Shown here: piece by piece, positions 29,701-43,200 of the stretch
Numbering within the stretch: the stretch's first letter is position 1
How the letters are laid out: the number at the start of each line of letters is the position of its first letter
Assembly: GCA_023846275.1 (NCBI GenBank)
Contig: CM043875.1
Location: 40,516,633 to 40,580,632, forward strand
DNA: 64,000 bases
Reading direction: 5' to 3'
From: Vanilla planifolia
Taxonomy: Eukaryota > Streptophyta > Magnoliopsida > Asparagales > Orchidaceae
Position numbers and translations under genes: made by a program
The notes under the pieces: generated by a model
Told to the model about the DNA's origin: nothing
The model's database searches: none
What the model saw: only the letters and a program-made list of their open reading frames with translations

Positions 29701-31354
29701 TACACTTCATGCATTCATGTCATCTTCTTTAAATATTTATACCTTAGTTCTTATCACTTATATTTCATTGAGGAGTTTCATTAACTAATTTGTTTTGTAA
29801 ACTAAAATATATTTTATAAATTATTTTTTAGAACTAGCTTGCTTGATTGATGAATCATCATCACAAAGAGTGCCAACATTATGTTATCTGTCAAGATGTG
29901 TAATTAGGAGTTTTTTTTTATTGTTTTAGTTAATCATCTTGTTATTAGTTGGATCTGAATTATAATTAATATTTTATTATTTTAGATTTTTAATATTTCA
30001 AATTTAATAAGATAATATTTATCTTTCTTTTAAAATAAATAAAATTAATTTTTCTTTTGTTATCAATTTTGATTCTTCATATATCCAATTTGTTCTATTT
30101 TACAATACAGAGTCACACCACTTTACGTTAATTCCCAACTTGAATTGAAGTTGAATCTCACTTCATTATGCCCAAGTTATTGGGGGTATATTGGCTTCCA
30201 AACCTAGGGTGTGACACCCTTAACTCTAAATTATATATCATGTGTTAAAAAGTTACAAATGACATGAATAAGATTAGAAAATCGACTCAACACAATTCAA
30301 TCAACCAACTATGAAATCAAAAAGGATCTTGTTTGAAAATAGGATACTAGTGAAATGCTCTTTCAAAAACAAAGAAATTTAAAAGCTAATATGCTAACGA
30401 AGAAGAAAAAAACACCCAAATCACTTGTTTAAACAGTTGTTCGAGTCCAACAGGGATTGCATGTATGACTATGTAAACTTGCTAGTTTCATGGATCCAGA
30501 AGGTGCATGGGCCCATAAAGCACTGTAAAACATCAGCTTTCTTATTTATGAAGGGATCCCAGCTTTCAAAGGATAACAAACATTGGTGGAGTCTAAAAAG
30601 AGTTCAATTCAAATAAAAACATACAATTTGAGTCTTTCAAATAAACACTCAATCATGGACCACAAATATACAGTGTAGGTTATGGAGACTTACCTTTTCT
30701 ACCAGCAACAGTACCTTTCTCCACAGGCTTGTTTTTTCCAATGACTTTTGAGGTAGTTAAAAAGTTCGCCTCATCAATCATCCTCTCGACCCAATCATCA
30801 GCAAAAATTGTAGAATTTGCCACGTATCGCAACCACACTGTCATCGCAATGCCGCAAACCAAAGGGCTAACCCCGAAATTCTCTACCAATGCCTCGCACT
30901 GAAGTTGCAACATAACCTGTAAACCCTGCACGTAACGCAGCCTTGTCACACCAACGGCCTTCCCAGGGTCTTGCCAACCCTGGTAACCGAAGTCCTGTGG
31001 CGAAGACAACTTCTCCTCTAAACCATAAGGGCTCGCTTTGGATTCTTCTTTCGCACCGCCATCAGCGGATTGCATAAGGGAGCGAAAGAGCTCATTTTTC
31101 TTAGAAAGCGAACTACAGGGATTGGCCTGGGGAACGGAATAACGAGGAGCGGCTCGGCTATTATATAAGCTGTATAGGGCACCCACGCCGCCTGCACTGC
31201 CGAAGACATCATCCATGTCGGTTTCAGTGGCAATATGGCTCTGGCTCTGGGAACCGCATTGAGTGCAATAGAAGAATCCGTCGCCGCCACTGTCCATCTC
31301 ATCTCCGCCGCAATCACAGATGAACCTATGGTTGCTGCCGTCTTCGACTTCCAT
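14703..31354 (-). CDS. MEE12: TAF1B/Rrn7-like RNA polymerase I initiation factor (MEE12-like)
   Basis: The family is the TFIIB-like subunit of the core factor/SL1 that brings RNA polymerase I to rDNA promoters in the nucleolus. Exons in transcript order are 31354-30694, 23397-22564, 18748-18624 and 15212-14703. All are GT-AG and phase-consistent, giving 709 residues. The N-terminal zinc ribbon has Cys13, Cys15, Cys30 and Cys33 (CDCG then YCTQCG). Residues about 140-400 form the helical cyclin-fold region, interrupted by a basic KKSRSKSR stretch near 227-234. The C-terminal exon carries the conserved FVAHVDYYILLRACA and VEPRILHIGVLKFEKRL blocks. Exon 3 encodes an EYSKDLRSYLKYG block. Introns of 7296, 3815 and 3411 bases make up most of the locus. 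In Arabidopsis the MEE12 homologue is linked to embryo arrest, which I recall and did not check. Confidence 0.85.
15213..18623. other. Intron 3 of the TAF1B-like gene
   Basis: This is 3.4 kb of AT-rich intron. It holds a 75-base direct duplication (15281-15427), a TA-rich palindromic stretch near 16150-16180 preceded by a G-box-like CCACGTGACGT at 16134-16144, and no other exon that I can support. Confidence 0.6.
15281..15427. repeat. 75-base direct duplication inside intron 3
   Basis: Copies begin TGTAGG at 15281 and 15356 and share TCTACTATGGTCCTT, TTAAAATTCTTT and GATTGAAAATAGCACACA. They differ by a few bases only, so the duplication is recent. The second copy ends at 15427. Confidence 0.85.
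18765..19203. repeat. Three tandem copies of a 146-base unit
   Basis: Units lie at 18765-18910, 18911-19056 and 19057-19203. Each contains TGGCTCAAACTAATC, AACTTTGA with CATCAACCAAAC, and TAGCTGGCACTTGCATCC. The third has a one-base insertion and a few substitutions. The array begins 17 bases upstream (in transcript terms) of the exon 3 boundary at 18748, so it sits where branch point and pyrimidine tract would be expected. Confidence 0.92.
22354..22411. repeat. 29-base tandem duplication
   Basis: Two adjacent units beginning AAATGTCATCAACAC at 22354 and 22383, each followed by ATTAAGCTGTGTC, with one mismatch. It lies in intron 2 of the TAF1B-like gene. Confidence 0.85.
23398..30693. other. 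Intron 1 of the TAF1B-like gene
   Basis: This is 7.3 kb, AT-rich. It holds a diverged direct repeat at 26230-26990 and a C/T-rich segment at about 27950-28350. The hairpin-like GGGTGTGACACCC near 30210 resembles the start of some plant LTRs (TGTGACACCC). No additional exon or transposon protein was found, so the insert that lengthened the intron cannot be named. Confidence 0.55.
26230..26990. repeat. Diverged direct repeat, about 350 bases per copy
   Basis: About 26240-26585 and 26650-26990 share an ordered set of blocks: a CTTAT-AAGA segment, AACTCCAA, a TTAT-or-TCATGAGATC-like block, AAAAGAC followed by CATTTCAAG, TATAAAGCTT, and a CACACTTTC segment near the 3' end. Similarity is moderate. 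The structure fits two old copies of a noncoding unit such as an LTR, but no TG-CA ends or protein domains were found. Confidence 0.55.
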
Positions 31355-31384
31355 GTAAGGCCACCCCTTGCTACGACACAGGAC
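31355..31384 (-). other. Proximal 5' untranslated segment of the TAF1B-like gene
   Basis: A good acceptor (TTCCATTAG) lies at 31392-31385, leaving 30 leader bases before the ATG at 31354. The matching donor (ATTG then GTATAT) is at 31660/31659, implying a 275-base leader intron. No in-frame upstream ATG extends the protein. Confidence 0.5.
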
Positions 31385-31659
31385 CTAATGGAAGAAAGTT
31401 TAATGTTTTAGATTCAATAAATCAACTGTTACTTGCAATAAAATATTTTCTTTATATCTGAAAAATATTTAACAAAAAAAATCTGTTATTCCGTCGTTCG
31501 AAAAATTGGGCCAACTAAGAATCCAGATATACAAAAGAAAACATCCATCCAGGGAAAGAGGGTAAAAAAACTGTCAATAATTTCGTCGGGAAAAACATCG
31601 ATCCTGGGAGAAGGCTAAGGACAAGAAAGTTAGAGAAGAAAATCGAGTAAGTAATATAC

Positions 31660-31870
31660 CAATCGAAGAAAGGAAAGAGGGCGAAGCCATGGACCCCGAG
31701 TCTATGCTTGGACGACGACTTTGCCACCAAAAAAGAGGATCATTCGAGAGAGGAAGGAGATGGAGTCAATGCGAACGACGGTGGCAATGGCGAAGGAGAT
31801 GGAGAAGGGCAGCGCCGAAAGAAAGACGACAGGAGATGGAGGGGCTGAGAGGAGCGCCGATAGACATTGA
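31660..31870 (-). other. Probable 5' leader exon of the TAF1B-like gene
   Basis: On the minus strand this stretch is C/T-rich and distinctly higher in GC than its flanks, as plant leaders often are. It contains an ATG at 31690 in good context. After splicing to 31384 this would give a 14-codon upstream frame stopping at about 31371, 16 bases before the main ATG. The transcription start is not visible, so the outer boundary is approximate. Confidence 0.4.
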
Positions 31871-31910
31871 AAGAAGCCAGTATTTACTTTTTATTTTTTT
31901 ATATTATTAA

Positions 31911-32575
31911 AATCTGCTTGTTTAAATTATTTTTTTTACCAGGTTTTTTTTCTTAAAGAATTTGTTTAACTAATATTTCATGGTTTTTCCCACTGATTAT
32001 TCCGTTTTTACATTTTTTTTGCGTTATTTAAAAACTAGGCATTTATTATTTTAAAAACCATATTAAAGGTATTTTGTTGCATAATTCTATTTTTAAATAT
32101 CTAATTTTAGGCTCTCCCGTATCTATATAATTTGTTTATTTGTCTTAATAGTTGTTGATATACGACTATGTAAATTCGTTTTTTTTTACCAATTTTTGCA
32201 TTCAAAATAAAAAAAAATGTTGGATAGAAAAGAAATTATTGAAATAAGATATATTTGATCAAACAAATATTGTCTTAAGCATGAAATTGAACACAAACAT
32301 AGAGTATCAATTGGATTATTGCAATAATGAAATTTCATGGAAAAATTTTTAATAATTAAACAACACTACCCACAACATAAAATCATAATCTTCTAAGAAA
32401 AATATTCACCACAATTTTCAATATTAAATACAATTAAAAAGTATAATTAATAAACAAGTATACATTTCACAAACAATGAATATTTGATACTTAGGAATAT
32501 TTTTTTAAGCCTTTTTAAAATTGTAAAATATGACTGGAACATAGCCGACACGACATAAACACGAGATGCCCCGCT
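31911..32575. other. AT-rich intergenic DNA
   Basis: This separates the TAF1B-like gene leader from the 3' end of the inhibitor gene. There is nothing recognisable beyond A/T runs. Confidence 0.6.
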
Positions 32576-33121
32576 TCATCCATCGAGCAGAGCAGCTATG
32601 GCGAGGGATATACGTAGCGTGACGGCAAGATCGGCGCTCTCTTTCTTCAAAGGAAAGTCGTCGCCCTTTTCGGCGAAACAGTCCTCGCAGGTGGTCGAAG
32701 AGGCTGCCGCCGCGCTAATCAACGTCCTCGCATCTTTTATACGTCCGGCGTTCATGGCACGGACGGAATCCTCGAGCCGGGAGACGGCATCGTCGAACTG
32801 CCCCTTACAGTCCTCGAGACAAGCCTTCCCGTACGCGGCGCTCTCTTGTGGGGACTCGAGGAGCTTCCCGGCGGCGGAGAAAGCTGCGGTGGCGTTGGCG
32901 ATGGCGACGCTGACGGCGAGGGCTCCGAGATCGGAGAGACTTGGCGGCGTCGTCCGGTTCTTGGGGACGGATCCGGACAGGAGGGAGACGCATAGGGTGG
33001 AGTTGATGTTGGGGTTCGTGGCGGCGCATTGGTTGCACGTGTCGACGAGGGTGTCGGCGGCAGAGGCGGGGTTGAGGAGGGGTAGGAGAAGGAAGAGGAA
33101 GGAGATGGTGGATGGCGCCAT
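32576..33121 (-). CDS. Secreted invertase/pectin methylesterase inhibitor-like protein
   Basis: This intronless gene encodes 181 residues, the usual length of the PMEI/C-VIF family, which blocks acid invertase or pectin methylesterase as a four-helix bundle in the apoplast or vacuole. Residues 1-21 are a signal peptide (hydrophobic FLFLLLPLL, cleavage after ASA). Cysteines fall at 29, 32, 44, 101, 105, 145 and 148; 44, 101 and 145 plus one of 29/32 match the two conserved disulfides, leaving extra cysteines. The block AYGKACLEDCKGQFDDAV is typical of the family, and two N-glycosylation sequons follow the first helix hairpin (NST near 40, NRT near 55). Sequence alone cannot decide between invertase and PME as the target. 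Coding GC is high and a TATA-like box lies 44 bases ahead. Confidence 0.9.
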   Translation of the reverse strand: MAPSTISFLFLLLPLLNPASAADTLVDTCNQCAATNPNINSTLCVSLLSGSVPKNRTTPPSLSDLGALAVSVAIANATAAFSAAGKLLESPQESAAYGKACLEDCKGQFDDAVSRLEDSVRAMNAGRIKDARTLISAAAASSTTCEDCFAEKGDDFPLKKESADLAVTLRISLAIAALLDG

Positions 33122-34226
33122 GGGAATGAGGGAGGGATGAGAGAAGTTTTTTTAGTGGTGGTGATTATTTATGGGACGTAGTACTGTTTATTTTGCTTTG
33201 CACGGTTTATTTGTGTTATATATGGTTCGAATGCATAAGAAAAACTTTGGTTAAATGGCTTGGTTGCCTTTCGTTTGTAATCCATTTGTTTTGTTGGTTA
33301 ACGTGGTAATTAAGTAAGAAAACAAAACAGAAACAGAAAAACAAAACCGTTTTGATGCGAGTCGGTATAGTGTTCCAATGTCGGCAAGAGCGACAACTGA
33401 TTTATTACAATCCACATAACCAATCAAGCCTTGAAATCAGTCACAAAAAAGATAATTTTTGTTTTTTTTTGAAGACTGGTCTGAAGCCAGAGAAGTTCAG
33501 CCAACGTGCGAAGCATGTCTCACGTAGAGGTAGGCGAAGAGGCGTAAAGAACTGTGTTGTTCGAGCGCCAAGATTGTAACTGAGAAAAGTAAGCGAACCA
33601 GAAACCCTTCTTTTTGCCAAAGCGGAAAAAGACAACAAGGGATGTGCGTTTGCTTGAAAATCACGTAGAGCTTCTTTCATTATGACATACTTAATTCATG
33701 AATTATTCATATATGCTTTTTAAATAAAGATCTTTTTAGCTTACCTTTCTGGTAAGGTTGATTAAAGATACTTCAAAGCACATGTGATAATTTTTTTTAC
33801 AAACAATTGTAATTATAGTTTTTCTAAATCACTTTGTTCACTTATGGTAGACTTATAGTATATTTAAATTATATCAACTTTCATTCAACATAATATCAGG
33901 TATGCTTGGGATGTTTAATGGCAAAGCCAAAAACTGTTGAGAACCTATTTGAAGGAATGATGAGGCAGATGATTGGTCCCTTTAGCATTTCACCCAAAAA
34001 AAAAAAAAGAAACAAAATTCCCTTTAAAGAAATCTATTTTAAACTTGATTTTTAAAACAAATAAATCATATTTTTAAAGAAATAAAAAATTATTATAATT
34101 TTCTTAAGCCATAATAACTACCTCTAAAAAAACCATGGTAATGGTAAGTCTACGCAGAATGCTAAATGCACTCATTCCAATTCTTTTAAAACTGTGTACG
34201 TACTAAAATGAACGTAATTACTCAAA
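33122..34226. other. Intergenic DNA between the inhibitor and the M1AP-like gene
   Basis: This contains the inhibitor promoter and, toward 34226, the probable 3' untranslated region of the M1AP-like gene. A moderately GC-rich patch at 33480-33670 has frames on both strands but no recognisable protein. An A run of 13 lies near 33996-34008. Confidence 0.5.
33165..33172 (-). promoter_or_regulatory. TATA-like box of the inhibitor gene
   Basis: On the minus strand ATAAATAA follows CCC and lies 44 bases ahead of the ATG at 33121, which would give a short C/T-rich leader. Confidence 0.45.
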
Positions 34227-37200
34227 TTACCTTAATTTCCTCTTCGACCTTTGGAAGTTGGGCCTCAAGGGTTGAATGGGGCTGGGATCTGACGGCAGCA
34301 AGAGCTTCTTCGTGTGGCCACTGTCTGAGATGTACGGTTCAGATTTTGGAGCTTCCAGTCTCTCGAGGATTCTGCTGGTCCTCTCATCCAAGGATTTTTC
34401 ATGAGTTGGTAACGAACTAAGGGCCGTTGACTCAGAAATACTGCCCGCAGAAAAGCTGTCGTCCCTGCCATCAACTATGAGTATCCTCTCCCACTCATCT
34501 GAAATGCTGGATAAGGTGTTCTCATCTCGGTTTGCGTTTTCTTTTTCAAACATAACAACGGTTGCCGAGGGCTTCCCCGGAGTAGAATATTTCTCGTTTA
34601 GGGTATCCTCAACCTTAGGAGTCATATCGACTTCAGTAGGCAAGGGCCTGCAAATGGAATCACAGTCACTATAGTGCTTAAAAGAAAGCTGAGCAAAACA
34701 AAGATTGACAAGGCAGGCAAAATGTGTACTTGTTTGAAGAAGGCATCTTTGGATGACTCCTATCAAAATTTAACATTTTGTCTCAAAACTGATGTATTAT
34801 TTCGATAATATGAAATCAAATTAAGAAAATTATTAAATGTGCTATATTTACTTCAGGCACTAGATTCTTGCATTGCCTACCAGCCCACAAAGAAACGACA
34901 TGCCAATTAGTTCGAAGCTTTAATGAGCATTCTACAGGATGGTAACTCACCCAAGCTCCAAGATTTCTTCCACGAGCTTGTTAAGTTGAGGATAGAGACC
35001 TCTTTCATGCTCAAGAGGATTATAATCTCTGAACTCAATCTGAGGAAAAAGAACAGTACGGTACGGTTTTTCCTTTTAAATTCAAAGCAATATTACAGAT
35101 AATCTTCTTCTAAGACGAGATGAATGTTTCCATGTAATTATCACATTAGTCAACTTTATCCTAATTGAAAAAATTACCATGCAGAAAGGCCCAATGTCAC
35201 ATGAATTATCACTTATCAGAAAAATTAGCCAAAAGTTAGTCGTATACCTACAGTTTGTTGTTCTTTTATTCTTTCTATACCTAAAATTGAATGAAGTCAA
35301 AATTTTAATTAGAGAGTGGTATACCTTGGACAAAGATGCTTGTATGGAATTCATTATTTCCTCTGCTACAATTGGTTTCTTTAACTGACTTGGAATTGGT
35401 AAGATTTCTTCTGAGGAAGCAAGCCTCTGCAATTTCATTAAGATCATCAATGCTATCTCGTAAAACAAGATTCCTAATGATCAAATTGATTATCTGCTTC
35501 AAATTTATGGTTAACAATTATACTACCAGTTGAAAATTTGCAGGCAGAATACAACAAACCACATAAAAGCTCTATTGAATATAATGTTGAACTTTTAATA
35601 CATGATTAATGAGATTCTTATTTGTAGACTTAAGTTTTTAAATTATTAAATACCTACATAAAAATGTATTAAGCCTTTATTCAGCACAACTATTTCCACT
35701 AACTCAATGATCAATTTTCATGTCATTAAGTTAATGGATACAGGAGATACATTCTAATTATGCTCATTCTCTGAAATTTCTTTTCAAGCAAAAAGAAAGA
35801 AAGAAAGAAATTTGAGCAAAACCAAGCTAAACATATATGGTGATTTCATCTTGCAATGCCGATTCTCTCATTTCACAAGCACCATACTTATAAAATAGGG
35901 ATAGAATTTGAAAATCTCTACATGTATCCTTAGGAAATCAGATGTACAAATTTCACTAACTCCTTAAATGATTAATATGGAGAACTTACAGTTAAACTAT
36001 ACGAAAAATAATACACACCTTTAGGTCTAGAAATTTCTTGGGGCTTTCAAACTATATCCCCTTTGCAACACGTTTCATAGTTTATCAAAGTTAAAGCATA
36101 AGCAAGCAACAATATATAAAATCTAAGTTGCATTATGGTGATAAATGCTATTGCAATTGATAATATGCCTTATACCCATGCCACAAACATATTTTGGCAT
36201 AAGTGACAATGACTTTGAATTCCTCGAGTTTTCCCAATCTACAATTATGAATTCATCTTCTACTAATCTTCTGATCACGATAAATAATTCAATACGAGTA
36301 ATATTTCTTTTAAGTTACAAAGTCTTGTCATATCACAAAAATTCAAATACACACTTATATAATATAACAAAATAAATAAATTGTATCTGAAATTTCTAAA
36401 TTTCATACAGAGTGAAAATTTGTATAATAAAAAAGATATTTGTATAAATAAATAGTTATAACAGCTATAGTTTAAATGTGATTCTTAAAAAATGGAGAAA
36501 ATGTATAAATGTCATAAGAAAAATATCCAGAGTTTAGTGAAATGAAATTAATTTCACTGAAATCAAATGTGAATCGACGATTTAATTAGTAATCGAAGTT
36601 TCGTAAAAAATGAATAAAATTTTAAATAAAATTTATCAAGGATATAATAATGCCTAATGAAATGAAACGAGGGTTAGACACCAATTAAAAAGGGAAAAAG
36701 AGAAATCGTGAAAGATACTTGACTCTAGGGCTTTCAGACTAAGAGGAGAGAGATTTCACAAGAGAAAAATTGAAGGGAAGAGCTTGATCTAGGAAAATAA
36801 ATGTAAAGAAATCTCAACTTCCAACTTGAGGGTACTCTTTTCTCTTGAATTAATCTAAGTTTCCTAAGAATTCTTGGAGAGAAAAAGTCCTATGCATATA
36901 CTTAAGTTCTGGAAGTGAAAGGGAAAGCATATAAAAGGCTTCTATAATGCAAGTTTAAGCCTTGAATGATTGTAATCAAGGAAAAACATGGCTATGCAAA
37001 TGGAAACTTGTAGCTGTAGTTTTTTGTTGGATGATCTGATTGAGAGATCTAATGATCTAATAGAGAGTTGGAGAAGAAAAACAACTTTAGCAAGTACTCA
37101 TTAGATAGTCTGATAGCCATCTGATCAATGATCAAACAATTCAATGTGGGGTGATTAGACAACCCGATGGAGCAACACAAAATATATGAGAAGCCTTAGT

Positions 37201-40200
37201 ATTGTATGCAAATCTCTATAGAATTAGGGTTGTGAACATCGAACAATCTAATGGCATTATCAAACAATCTGATGGAAAATTGGGAGAGATTAGATGGTGA
37301 GTCAGGCGTACATTAGAAAATCTGATAAGAGAGACCAAACGATTCAATAGCACAAATGAATGGTATGACAAAAAAGAACCTGTTAGGTTAATGGGTCTCA
37401 ATAAGCTCTATGAGAGCAATGAATATAATAGAACGTTAGAATTAGAGATAAATGTGAATATATAGAAGCTTTATATATAATTATAAAAAAAGAAGACGAT
37501 AAAAGAATATGAATAAAATATTCCAATCTCAAACAATCAAGTTGATGTTATAACACTTGCTATATTTTGGATATTATTTGTGTGTAAATTATCTAAATAA
37601 TATCTATATATAGATTTAAAAGATCATTAGGGACAATGCTATATGTATGTGATAGTTAATATGACAACGGTGGTGATAATGCCATGATGAAGTGATGTAA
37701 TAGCTTTGGGTGATTACGATACTACAAGGTGTGATAAGTCTTGAGTTGTAATAATGTTACGATGAAGTGCGTGATCTAGAGTAGTTTTGATGCTATGATG
37801 AGACATGATAGTTTAGGTAGTACTTATCCCACAAAATGTATGACATAATCTGGTAAAAAATAGATTATAAAAAAGATGTATGATGAAATAGTTATTAAAT
37901 AATATAAAAAAATGTTGTAGAATATTATTGCTTATTATTTTCATATTATGCACAAATTATATATCATATTAACTTACTTGTTATCATATGTTATATTATT
38001 AGTTAATTCACTAAACATTTATACTAGCTTAACACATGCTTATTTAACATATGTAAGTACAAATTGTGCATATCAGGGGACACATAGGAAATAGTTTGAG
38101 AGAAGATGTTGCTAAAGTGTTTGTCAAGCTTTGAATTTGATTAGTTGTAATAAAACAATAATATAATAAACTAATGCAAGGCAAGCAATAATTGTATGTA
38201 ATTTGTGACAACTCATAATTTCAACATACTACTATTCTTTTTATTTTTGTTTTGAGCTAGTTGCTTTGAAAATAATGAACATGTTATTTTATTATATAGT
38301 TAAAAATCTATGGAATTACTTGAATAAAGTTTTAGTACACAAATGATTAATAATGACACTAAATTTATATAAAACTCAAGAAAAACTTGAGCTAGACATC
38401 ACAAGTTTGATATACATACCCTAAATCGATATGAGTTGGGTGGACAACTATAGTGGGTATAAGTCAACGCATTGATAACACTAAGACATTATGTCATATG
38501 ATATATTTCTGTTATAAAAACTTAAATATAATATTAGTATTATATTAAGATTTATTACAAGATAAAATGAATTGTCAAGAAAGGCCAAATGAGGAAACTG
38601 CTAGTATTAACAGAAATGAAAGCCATAAAGAACAACCTAAGCTTGGGAGGGACATGATGATGAAGGTAATAGCTGATGTACTCCTTTCAAAAAGGAAGAA
38701 TGCTCCAACTCAAAGATAAGTGGAAGAATAACAAAGAAAATAAAAAAATAACAGTTAGACAAGTTAGTGGAACAATTTCATAGGCTGCACCCTCCTCATT
38801 TTGCTGATGCAGCTGAACCAATGTACACTAACATATGATTTGAAAGATGCTATGTCCAAAAAACAACAATGTGTCACTAGTAATGATTGTGTAAGTACAA
38901 CTACCAAGACTTTATGGTTTAGACAAAAAAATGCTACAATTTGAAGGCAAACTAAATTTACAGATCTTGTGGGAAGATTTCTACAAAGCCTTCATGAATT
39001 GGTATATCCCAACATCAGTTCAAAATAAGATGCAGGATGATACGAATAATTTGACACAACATGACATGACTGTGACAATGCATGAATAGAAATTCTCTAC
39101 ATTAGTCAACATGCTCATGGATTGGTTGCCATGAAGAATCAGCATTATTACATGCTCAGCAAGGACGCAGCAATTATATTGAGAAAAATATAGAATCAAA
39201 GAATCACAAAATAAATGATAATCTTAATAGGATATCACGTAATTAACAAAAGCTTACCCTTAGAAGCATTGGTCCATGGTATGAAGGCTGAAGAAGATAA
39301 AAACTGATAAAGTTACCATCAGTCATGGTTTCTAGATTACAAGATGATGAGCATACAAATCCCTGGTCCAGATGGAAAAGAGATTCGCAAATTCCATAGA
39401 ACGCTGCACCATAAAGAAAAAATAAATCACAGAGACGCATTAAGTCATAGAAGACAAAATATACTCAAGCTAACTGTGTGCATTCATCTCTAAGTCGTCA
39501 TGTTCATCTGAAAAGCCTTCCCATTCATGGCATAACGGAGTAACAAAATAGGATGTCCCCATGATTAAACCTGTTACAACAGTACAAGACATCATTTACC
39601 GTGACTAGCACTTTTTCTTTGGTAAACAATGTTAAACTTAGCAAGTAAAATTTCATGAAGTACCATCTCAAGGAAATTTTGGAAAATTGAAAACAATTGT
39701 GTATATCATTTACAGGTATTATTTTATCTCTCCTCTGCTAAAAGTTTTAAACTATACTTAAAAGCACCATGTGTCAATCATTTCACAGGTAGTACAGGAT
39801 AGAAGAAAAAGTCACCAAGAAGATAATCCTTTCTACATGCATACAGCATACTTACCTTCATTTACAGATGCCAAGTTGGTGCGCTCAACAACATTTAATT
39901 TCATTAGACCACTTTCCATTTGGAGGCTGGTTTTGCTCTCAGATGAAGGAAGAAATAAAGCTATTCGACCTCCAGCTTTAACTGCACAGTCAATCAAGCC
40001 AGACTCCTCAAGCTCTAGGAATGTAACTGGACCCACATTCTTCTTTGTCTTGCTGCAAGAACACTCGATAGGATATCCATTGCATCTACAAGTCTATAAT
40101 AAGTTGTTTTATTAACTTCCAAAGGTGAAAAGTAAAATTTAAGCATGCAGGCTACCCAGATAGTTTTGATAATGCTAAATTAGATATGCTATTGTCAGAA

Positions 40201-43200
40201 GACTCTATCCACTTGCTCAATACGTGGTTCTGTAAATTTCTCAAACAACCCTTTGTCCTAAGTACATTGTTCCATCGATATCACTTCTCAATTTAATTGA
40301 ATAAATATGAATAATGAAAGTAAATGAAATGTTTTGAATATTGTTAAATTCTGCCCTTCTATAAAATACAGCAAATTTAGAAATATGATGTTGATATTTT
40401 TCTCAGTTATATATTTTTAACTAAATGGCATAATTCTCCACAAATTCAGAAGGTTCTTTAGTATCATGGGGATTCTAGTTCTCCAAGCAAGCAGAGAATA
40501 CAAGGATGATGGGATGATGCTATCATATCATTACTGATAAGTTGTCCTTGGATGCCCTTTACCTGGCAGAAGGAAAAACCATCAAGAATCATGTCAGTAG
40601 AGGCAGATAATAGGCAAGAGATTTGGTTTGAAGATCCATAGATGGCATGCTTGAAGATGAAGTGGGCCTGCAGTGCTTTTATGTCATTTCTTAGATCTTG
40701 CAACCATGCCTTTACAAGGCCATATAGGATCCAAGTATCTCGAACAAGTAAATAAAAACTTAGTTAACAGCAGAATTCAGATAATGCAAGAACATATTCG
40801 TTTAGAAAAAGAAAGTTCTGAACTAATAATAATTCTCCATGAGAAATTAAGTACGTGGGAAACAACACAAAAATAACTGTAATAATAAAGCATTGGCTTA
40901 TTTAATTTTAACTTTTTCATTTGTCATCCGAAGATAATGCATAACTGCAAATTTTAAAAACATTTAAAATATATATATTTTGTAATTATATAAATTCTAA
41001 ACTATTTATGAGAAACAACTTCGGACATTGTCATTGATCAACCATATGGCAATGCAAAGAGCTAAAAAATTAGCTTAACAGCTGCTGCCAATCCTAACAA
41101 TCGCATGGCACTGTTGCCCTTGAGATCGATGACAATTCCCTTGCCTGTCACTTGACAGTTCAAAAACATGACTGCTGGTTTACATGGACAATGGCACCAT
41201 TAGCACGGGCACTATTACTGCTTCTCTATAAATCAACCACTCGGATCATTTCTCCAACTCAAACATTCTATAGCCCATTGCACTTGTAGCTGAGGAAGTT
41301 TGTGATAGAAGATCATCTTGGTTTCACAAGCAAGGCCTCAATAAACATCTTGAACTGGAGAGTTCAGTGGTGGCAATTAACGTGATCATAAATCAATCCC
41401 ATAAGCTCAACTTGTAAAGACATGTAATCACAATCATATTCATCTTCACATATTTCAAGACAAGGCAAAATTGTTTGGATGCCAAACCACCAACCACATA
41501 CGAATGAACAACTGGATTCAATTGCAAAAGGTTGCAAAGCTAAATGACGGCCATCTTGTAAGGATCCAAAGCCTCAAGGTCAACTTTGTAAGTTGCTAGA
41601 TTGTGGTGAAATTTTTGGTATCATATGAGGAAAACTCAATTGTCAGCCTAGTAGCACTTATGCATATTTGGGGTTAGGAATATTTCCTTTATTAATTATA
41701 CTTTGATGTTGTCAATTTTGATAAGAGGCCATTCAAAAAGACCTGAAAGACTGATAAAAAATTAGAAGATAGGTTCTCGAATTAATTGTAAACATTCAAT
41801 CTCTTGTCAATCTTCATTTTGAAGGAGTAGGCTTGACAAGGTGATCAAGAAATCTTCAAAAGTGTCTCAACATATAGTGTTGGCATCTTTTTCTTATGGT
41901 TTGTTATAAGAGGAAGTGATATGTTCAAAGCAAAAAATATGGATGTATCATTCTCAGATGATAGTCTATCACAAAAAAAAACCAGTGTATCATTCTTTAT
42001 TTACAACTAAATAAGGTCCATCCTCGACAATGCGCATGCTAGAGACTCTGTTATCCAATGCGTACAAATCCTTAGATATACAAAAAACGTATAGCCAGGA
42101 GTAGAGCAACATCATCGTCATCATTTGAGGGACAATAAGAGGGTTGTTCCTAAAGTCCTATGTTATGCCTAAAGGAGGAACTTGTCGAGGTAAAAGGATC
42201 ATGGCTTAACACTAAGATAGTATCTATTCCTTCACTGTCAACTACACAATAAGGTGCCACCCTTTGTCCATCCACTGATTTGATTTGTAACAATAACATA
42301 ATCAATTTGCAAAGATACACATTTTGTTGGGTTTAAAATGATACAAGTAAAATAAGAATAAAAAAAGGTGATGCACAAAATATAACTCTACAAGACTACA
42401 CTTCATTGGTGCCCAAAGATAGAAGTTCATTGGGCACTCCATTGACAACATAATCAACTAAAGGCAGGCCTATAAGATATACCACATAGGTACCACGACT
42501 ATGTTATGGTCAAATCAAGGTAGACAAGTACTAGTTGTTTTGACCAACTCCACATGCTCGTCCCAAAGAGCTTAATATATGGAGTAGTGCATGAAATAGC
42601 TTTGTCTTCACTTCCCTAATGCATCTTCCATTTTGAATCTCAATGATCTATTAAAAATTATAATGTAATAAAGCATGGAAAACTAAGCTTGTAGTGTGCA
42701 TGAGCAAGTCTCTCATCCAATCAAATACCTTAGTTATTAGCATCAAGAAAAAGTGAAAATACTAGGACCATTAAAAAGAGGTGCTTGCACAACTCTAAAA
42801 ACAAGGAAAGCAAGGGGTATTATAATGCATATGTGTAAGAGATTAAGAGGAAAGTGAGATGACTAAGGAGAGTGAAGGGGTTGGTGGTGTAAGGGAGGGT
42901 GGGTTTGGGGGGTGTAGGAGAGGTGCTTCTATAGCCATGGCCCTAAGATAATAGTGCCTATGGCATAGGAAACATAATAATGGGGATATTTGGGACATAC
43001 ACACACACACCAACCCACCCTCCCACCCAATTGTCACATGTTTTATAGCCATGACATAAGGGACATGAAACATATTAATGTGATGCTAGTGGAGCCCTTT
43101 GTCCCCTAATGGTCACATTTATAACAGTTGGAGACAGTGCATGAACGAACAACTAATCATGTAATAATGCCGCCCATAATATAAGAAAATTTGTACCACC